From contig JACIXS010000123.1 of the NCBI GenBank assembly GCA_014360335.1, forward strand, positions 1 through 53,409: a stretch of 53,409 bases of DNA, given 5' to 3'. Origin of the DNA: a bacterium (GTDB lineage: Bacteria > DUMJ01). Below, in pieces: positions 49,418 through 53,409 of this stretch; position 1 is the stretch's first letter, and the number at the start of each line of letters is the position of its first letter. Made by a program: the position numbers and the translations under genes. The notes beneath the pieces were generated by a model that was given only the letters and a program-made list of their open reading frames with translations, was not told the origin of the DNA and searched no databases.

Positions 49418-50556
49418 AGATAGCTATCTTAGCAGGAGAAGTATCTGGAGATGTTCAGGGTGCTTATCTAGCTGGAGGTCTATTAAATAATGATTATGGT
49501 ATAAAGGTTTCACTCTGTGGTGTTGGTGGAGAGTATATGAAGAGTAGGGGGGTTAAGTTATGGGAGGAAGCCTCTAGATATGGTTCAGTTGGCTTCTGGG
49601 AACCTATAAAGTTTTTACCCGGTTGGCTAAAGATTTATGGCAGAGTTAAGGAGAGGATAAAGGGTGAAGATTTAGATGCTGTTATTTTTATCGACAATCA
49701 AGGATTTAACCTTCAGATAGCTAAATTTATCAAAAAGGAAAGACCTAATCTACCTATGTTTTACTACTTCTCTCCCCAGGCATGGCTTTGGGGAAGTGGG
49801 ATAGCTAAACAGGTAAGAGACCTTGGTATTAAGGTCTTAGCTGTCTTTCCTAAAGAAAGAGATGTATATAAAGCCAACGGAGTAGAGGTGTACTTTGTTG
49901 GACATCCCCTTTTAGATATAGTAGAGGCTAAAGTCCCACCTGAGAAGATAAGAGAGACTTTAGGTATACAAGATGACCTTCCTTTGGTAGGATTATTTCC
50001 AGGTAGTAGACAGCAAGAGATCACTTCTCTATTACCTATTATGCTAGAAGGTGTGTCTCCTTTGATAAATAGAGAGGCATACTTTTATGTAGCTAGTGCA
50101 TCACAATTTGCCTATGAATTGATTGTAAAGATTTTAGAAAAGAACAATCTATATCTGCCAATTATTTCTGCAAATAGATACGACTATATGAATGCTTCTA
50201 AACTCTTAATTATGGCTTCTGGAACAGCAGTTCTAGAATCTGCCTTGGTAGGTGTACCTGTCATAGCTCTATATAAACTCTCTTGGATTTCTTGGAACAT
50301 AGCAAAGAGGATAGTCCACTATCCCTATGCTACTATGCCGAATATCCTACTTGAGAAACCTGTTGTTATAGAATTATTACAGAAAGATGCTAATCCTATA
50401 AAGCTTAGAAATACGCTGAGGGAATTACTATCTGACGATCAAAAGTTAGAAGCCATAAAGGATGATTTTAGGAAGATAAATGAGATTCTAGGAGAGAAGG
50501 GAGCTATTAAAAGGGCCGTTGAATGTATTTTTAGGGGGTTAAATTGTATTGAATAA
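49414..50556 (+). CDS. lpxB: LpxB, lipid-A-disaccharide synthase
   Basis: LpxB is a family GT19 enzyme that joins UDP-diacyl-GlcN and lipid X. I place the start at GTG 49414 (overlapping the lpxA stop), giving 380 residues that begin VKIAILAGEVSGD, as in other LpxB; an in-frame ATG at 49384 is an alternative. Motifs: AGEVSGD, GVGGEYMKSRG, YYFSPQAWLWG, LFPGSRQQEI and MASGTAVLESAL, all diagnostic. LpxI or LpxH, needed to make lipid X, is not in the cluster. An LpxB-like paralogue follows. Confidence 0.96.
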   Translation: MKIAILAGEVSGDVQGAYLAGGLLNNDYGIKVSLCGVGGEYMKSRGVKLWEEASRYGSVGFWEPIKFLPGWLKIYGRVKERIKGEDLDAVIFIDNQGFNLQIAKFIKKERPNLPMFYYFSPQAWLWGSGIAKQVRDLGIKVLAVFPKERDVYKANGVEVYFVGHPLLDIVEAKVPPEKIRETLGIQDDLPLVGLFPGSRQQEITSLLPIMLEGVSPLINREAYFYVASASQFAYELIVKILEKNNLYLPIISANRYDYMNASKLLIMASGTAVLESALVGVPVIALYKLSWISWNIAKRIVHYPYATMPNILLEKPVVIELLQKDANPIKLRNTLRELLSDDQKLEAIKDDFRKINEILGEKGAIKRAVECIFRGLNCIE

Positions 50557-51676
50557 ATTGATTATGCTTACCAATAGCCCTGGGGAGATAAGTGGATGGT
50601 TTCTTCCCTTAGCTAAGATTATAAAAGAGACATACCCTAAATTAGAGATAATAGCAGTTCTATTGCCCTGTCAATATGCCAGCGGGACAGAGGTCGAGGT
50701 TTTAGCTAAGTCTAAGGTATTTTTCAAAGTAGTGGATAGGAAAGAATTACTAAAATTTCTATTATCCCCTCAGATAAATGATGAGAAGGTTCTTATCTTA
50801 CAGCTTGGGGGAGACCCTTATTGGGGGACTCTATTTAAGTTAAGGTTAAGAGGTAAGCTGTTCGTATATTCAGATAGTTTAGTCCATACAAACAGATGGG
50901 CAGACAAGGTCCTTTTGGCGGACCCAAGATTTTCTAAAGGAGAAGATAATGAGATAGCAGTTGGGAATTTGATACTTGACAGTATAGATACAAATGTCTC
51001 CATTGATGGTTCTAGTATAGCCTTTTTACCTGGCAGTAGACCCTATGGGTTTAAACTGGTTTTACCATTTATGCTTGAGACAGGAGAGATATTAAGGAAG
51101 AAGTTAGATAATAGTATAAAATTTATTATCTCACCATTTGTACCGGTTGAAACTCTTGGTAAATATATTCCAGAAGGTTTCAAGTTAGAAAAAGATAAAA
51201 TAATCTCTAGCTCTGGCAATATATACTATATCGAGAAAGGAGAACATTGGGGATGGGTAAGAGATGTAAAATTAGCTATAAATATCCCTGGAACTAATAC
51301 CTTACAGTTAGCTCTCTTAGGTGTGCCTCAGATAACGATATTACCTCTGCAATGGGCTGAATATATTCCCTTAGAAGGTATAGTAGAGTGGATAAGCAGG
51401 ATACCTATAATTGGTAAGCCTATAAAAAGGTCTATAGTTTATAAACTTCTTCCTAAGGTCAAATTTATAGCTCTTCCCAATATAATCTCAAAGAGAAAGA
51501 TTACAGAGGAGCTTATAGGTTTAATAACTCCAGAGATTTTAGCAGACAAGATAATGGAACTTTTAAATAATGAGCAACTATTAGACAATATGAAAAAAGA
51601 ATTAAAGGCTATAAGGTTTTTAGGAGGGGCGGGAAGAAATATAGCAAAACTCGTTGGGGATGAACTTTGTGAATAA
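50549..51676 (+). CDS. LpxB-like GT-B glycosyltransferase paralogue
   Basis: The 375-residue protein is a distant LpxB relative and probably arose from it: the N-terminal MLTNSPGEISGW matches the AGEVSGD region, FLPGSRPYG matches FPGSRQQE, and IPGTNTLQLALLGVP matches SGTAVLESALVGVP. Catalytic-region residues of LpxB (for example SPQAWLWG) are missing, so the acceptor or even the activity may differ. Similar LpxB-related proteins occur in cyanobacteria. TTG 50549 starts 10 nt after AGGGGG. It overlaps lpxB by 8 nt. It may modify lipid A or another glycolipid. Confidence 0.75.
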   Translation: MNKLIMLTNSPGEISGWFLPLAKIIKETYPKLEIIAVLLPCQYASGTEVEVLAKSKVFFKVVDRKELLKFLLSPQINDEKVLILQLGGDPYWGTLFKLRLRGKLFVYSDSLVHTNRWADKVLLADPRFSKGEDNEIAVGNLILDSIDTNVSIDGSSIAFLPGSRPYGFKLVLPFMLETGEILRKKLDNSIKFIISPFVPVETLGKYIPEGFKLEKDKIISSSGNIYYIEKGEHWGWVRDVKLAINIPGTNTLQLALLGVPQITILPLQWAEYIPLEGIVEWISRIPIIGKPIKRSIVYKLLPKVKFIALPNIISKRKITEELIGLITPEILADKIMELLNNEQLLDNMKKELKAIRFLGGAGRNIAKLVGDELCE

Positions 51677-53078
51677 TCTAGACTGGACACTTGTTGTATT
51701 TCTTATAGTAATAAGTGGAGTAATAGCCTTCGTTGGTAACTATGTAGGGAGAAGGGCAGGGAAGAGAAGAGTTTCTATACTTGGTTTAAGACCATACTAT
51801 ACATCTATGATTATTACTGTTCTTACAGGCATCACTATTACCGCTGTTACTTTGATTATCTTGGTTAGCGTATCTTCCAGTATGAGAAGTGCCTTGGAGA
51901 ATAAGGCACAACTTCAAGAAACTGTAAGACTTCTCTCTCAGAGATTAAGCACTACTCAATCAGAGCTTTCTATAAGGGCAAGTGAGTTGAATGCAGCTAT
52001 AGAGTATCAGAAGAAGTTGGAAGAAAATATAAAAGAGCAAAGTAAAAAGGTAAAGCAATTAGAAAAGCAGATAAAAGAGATGGAGTTCGACCTGAAGAAT
52101 AAAGAGAGAGCACTAGAAGAAAATAGAGCTCATTTAAAAGAACTAGAAAGACAGCGAGAAAGGCTTACTAATACAATCGCTGAATTAAGTAGAGATAGGG
52201 AAAAGCTTAAAAAAGAGGCAGATCTACTTAAAGAAGAGAGAGAAAAACTTTTAGAAGAGAGTAAACAATTAAAAGACAGACTGGGTAAATTAGAAAAAGA
52301 TGTGTCTGAGCTTGAGAAACAGCGGCAAATTTTAAATAGTAAGTTGGAATTATATAATTTAGAACTATCTGAATTGAAAAAGGAAGTAGATAATTATAAG
52401 ATTCAGGCAGTAGAACTTAAAAAAGAGATAAAATTTAAAGAAGAACAGTTAAATTTATTGAGGCATCAAAAGATTCTTTTCCATGGTGGAGAGACGATAA
52501 TAGCAGAAACTATTAATGGTCCTAAAAGTGAACAGGAAGCTAGAGATAGTTTGGGTTATCTATTGGATAGAGCTAATGAGATAGTTAGATCTAGATATGT
52601 TCAATTAGGACTATCTCCACCGGATAAAGACGCTATTATAACATACGATTCAGATGATTTAGGATTTGCTATCAGATCTTTAAAAGAGGAGCAGAGATTG
52701 ATACGTATAAAAATCAAGAATAATACCTTTATAAGAGAGCCGGCCCAATTGACAATAGAATCTCTGAAGAGCAAACTTATCTTTAATAAAGATGAGACTA
52801 TAACTTTTAGATTTATATCTTCCAAGTTACCAAGGAATAAGATTATAGAAGAGTTAGATTTGCTCTTAACCGAAGCAGTGAAAGAAGGCATTAGAAGAGG
52901 AATGATTATAGACCACTTAACTAATCCAATTGCCAATGTCTCTTATGAAACACTTCTCAGTTTGTCGGTAAGAATAAAGGTCAAATACTCAAAGGTTGAT
53001 AGCGCCTTGGTTTTGGTTAAGGCTGAAAGAGAGATATATACTGGAGGACCTTTAAGAGTAAGATTTGAGGTTCGTTAG
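51660..53078 (+). CDS. DUF3084 coiled-coil membrane protein
   Basis: The 472-residue protein has two N-terminal membrane helices (about 8-27 and 49-70) separated by the basic loop NYVGRRAGKRRVSILGLRP, a long Lys/Glu-rich coiled coil (about 75-265), and a C-terminal globular domain (about 270-472). This is the layout of DUF3084 proteins known from cyanobacteria, Synergistota and related diderms; function is unknown. Lying at the end of the lipid A operon, it may be an envelope factor. ATG 51660 has no spaced Shine-Dalgarno; GTG 51669, 8 nt after GGGGAT, is also possible. It overlaps the preceding gene by 17 nt. Confidence 0.82.
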   Translation: MNFVNNLDWTLVVFLIVISGVIAFVGNYVGRRAGKRRVSILGLRPYYTSMIITVLTGITITAVTLIILVSVSSSMRSALENKAQLQETVRLLSQRLSTTQSELSIRASELNAAIEYQKKLEENIKEQSKKVKQLEKQIKEMEFDLKNKERALEENRAHLKELERQRERLTNTIAELSRDREKLKKEADLLKEEREKLLEESKQLKDRLGKLEKDVSELEKQRQILNSKLELYNLELSELKKEVDNYKIQAVELKKEIKFKEEQLNLLRHQKILFHGGETIIAETINGPKSEQEARDSLGYLLDRANEIVRSRYVQLGLSPPDKDAIITYDSDDLGFAIRSLKEEQRLIRIKIKNNTFIREPAQLTIESLKSKLIFNKDETITFRFISSKLPRNKIIEELDLLLTEAVKEGIRRGMIIDHLTNPIANVSYETLLSLSVRIKVKYSKVDSALVLVKAEREIYTGGPLRVRFEVR

Positions 53079-53220
53079 GTAGATATAATTAGTCGGATAA
53101 TGTATCTTATGTAAAGTAAAAGAAAAAACTAGTTTTAAACCCAAAATTCTTGTATCTCTTGCTACTATATCTTTCCTTATGATATTCTTATAAAAAATAA
53201 CAAGGATAAATTTTTACTTT
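53079..53220. other. Short gap after the envelope operon
   Basis: This 142-bp gap is the largest in the region from livJ onward. It contains an AACTAGTT palindrome but no GC-rich hairpin with a T-run. A weak promoter-like pair, TTGCTA (53159-53164) and TATTCT (53183-53188) with an 18-nt spacer, lies before the last partial gene. Nothing stronger is visible. Confidence 0.4.
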
Positions 53221-53409
53221 ATGAGCATAAAGAACTTTTACAGTAGAAACATATACAAAATTTTAAATTCGCTTGGAATTTTTGTTATTATACTATTCTC
53301 CTCTTATCTCGCCTGGGGAACCCTAGAATTCTGGAAAGTAAAAGAAGGCATAATTATGGTTTCTCTAATATTGATAGCTCATATCATTTCCTCTCTAGTT
53401 ATCTCAAGA
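53221..53409 (+). CDS. Membrane protein start (3' partial)
   Basis: From ATG 53221 the frame is open to the window end for 63 codons. It encodes a short basic leader (MSIKNFYSRN) and two hydrophobic helices (about residues 17-32 and 42-60). AAGGAT lies 14 nt upstream, a little far. The short leader with two early helices occurs in many membrane proteins, including polyprenyl sugar phosphotransferases and transporters, so I cannot assign a family. It is read in the same direction as the envelope genes before it. Confidence 0.55.
   Translation, partial: MSIKNFYSRNIYKILNSLGIFVIILFSSYLAWGTLEFWKVKEGIIMVSLILIAHIISSLVISR

Overview
The window reads as a gene-dense, AT-rich chromosome segment of a flagellated, probably thermophilic and anaerobic bacterium with two membranes. 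Arg is mostly AGA/AGG and Ile very often ATA. Several gene orders look Firmicutes-like: flhF-flhG-pilZ-cheB-cheR-cheA-cheC-cheD-fliA-fapA, metK-priA-def-fmt-rsmB-rlmN-PASTA protein, and upp-wecB-atp-murA. A complete outer-membrane/lipid A block (bamA-ompH-lpxD-lpxC-fabZ-lpxA-lpxB) is joined directly to them. This fits a diderm member of the Firmicutes/Terrabacteria side of the tree (for example a Halanaerobia-, Synergistota- or Atribacterota-like lineage). I cannot name the taxon from sequence alone.

Layout. 1-11476 (+): the end of a flagellar/chemotaxis operon, from a 5'-truncated flhF to fliA and fapA, then four poorly known genes (a charged small protein, a PRC-barrel protein and two unknowns). 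11479-20386 (-): an opposite-strand operon read from right to left: an orphan RAMP-fold protein, ribosome hibernation factor HPF, a membrane HD-GYP c-di-GMP phosphodiesterase, an EF-G paralogue, an LCP-family protein, and a three-gene acyl-CoA-dehydratase-activase set. A small two-helix membrane protein gene (20486-20689) lies upstream of it. 20690-20817: a divergent promoter region. 20818-53078 (+): an almost gapless co-directional run of about 32 kb: branched-chain amino acid ABC transporter livJHMG (no livF), metK, priA, def, fmt, rsmB, rlmN, a PASTA pseudokinase, two-subunit fumarase, upp, wecB, the F-type ATP synthase operon, murA, bamA, ompH, the lipid A genes, an lpxB paralogue and a DUF3084 protein. 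A membrane protein gene begins at 53221 and runs off the end.

The standard functions form recognisable units: motility control, translation start and maturation, energy conversion, and envelope construction. The unusual content lies within these conserved neighbourhoods. ATP synthase delta and alpha are fused into one 681-residue protein. PriA has lost its Walker A, DEEH and motif VI signatures but keeps all eight zinc cysteines. The PrkC-type Ser/Thr kinase is a clear pseudokinase with intact PASTA repeats, and its phosphatase partner is missing. fmt appears to start at ATT behind a strong Shine-Dalgarno. An orphan RAMP protein sits in a ribosome-dormancy-like operon, behind three ATATCAT repeats spaced exactly 15 bp. 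No CRISPR array, other cas genes, tRNA, rRNA, insertion sequence or prophage was seen. No gene-free stretch exceeds 300 bases.
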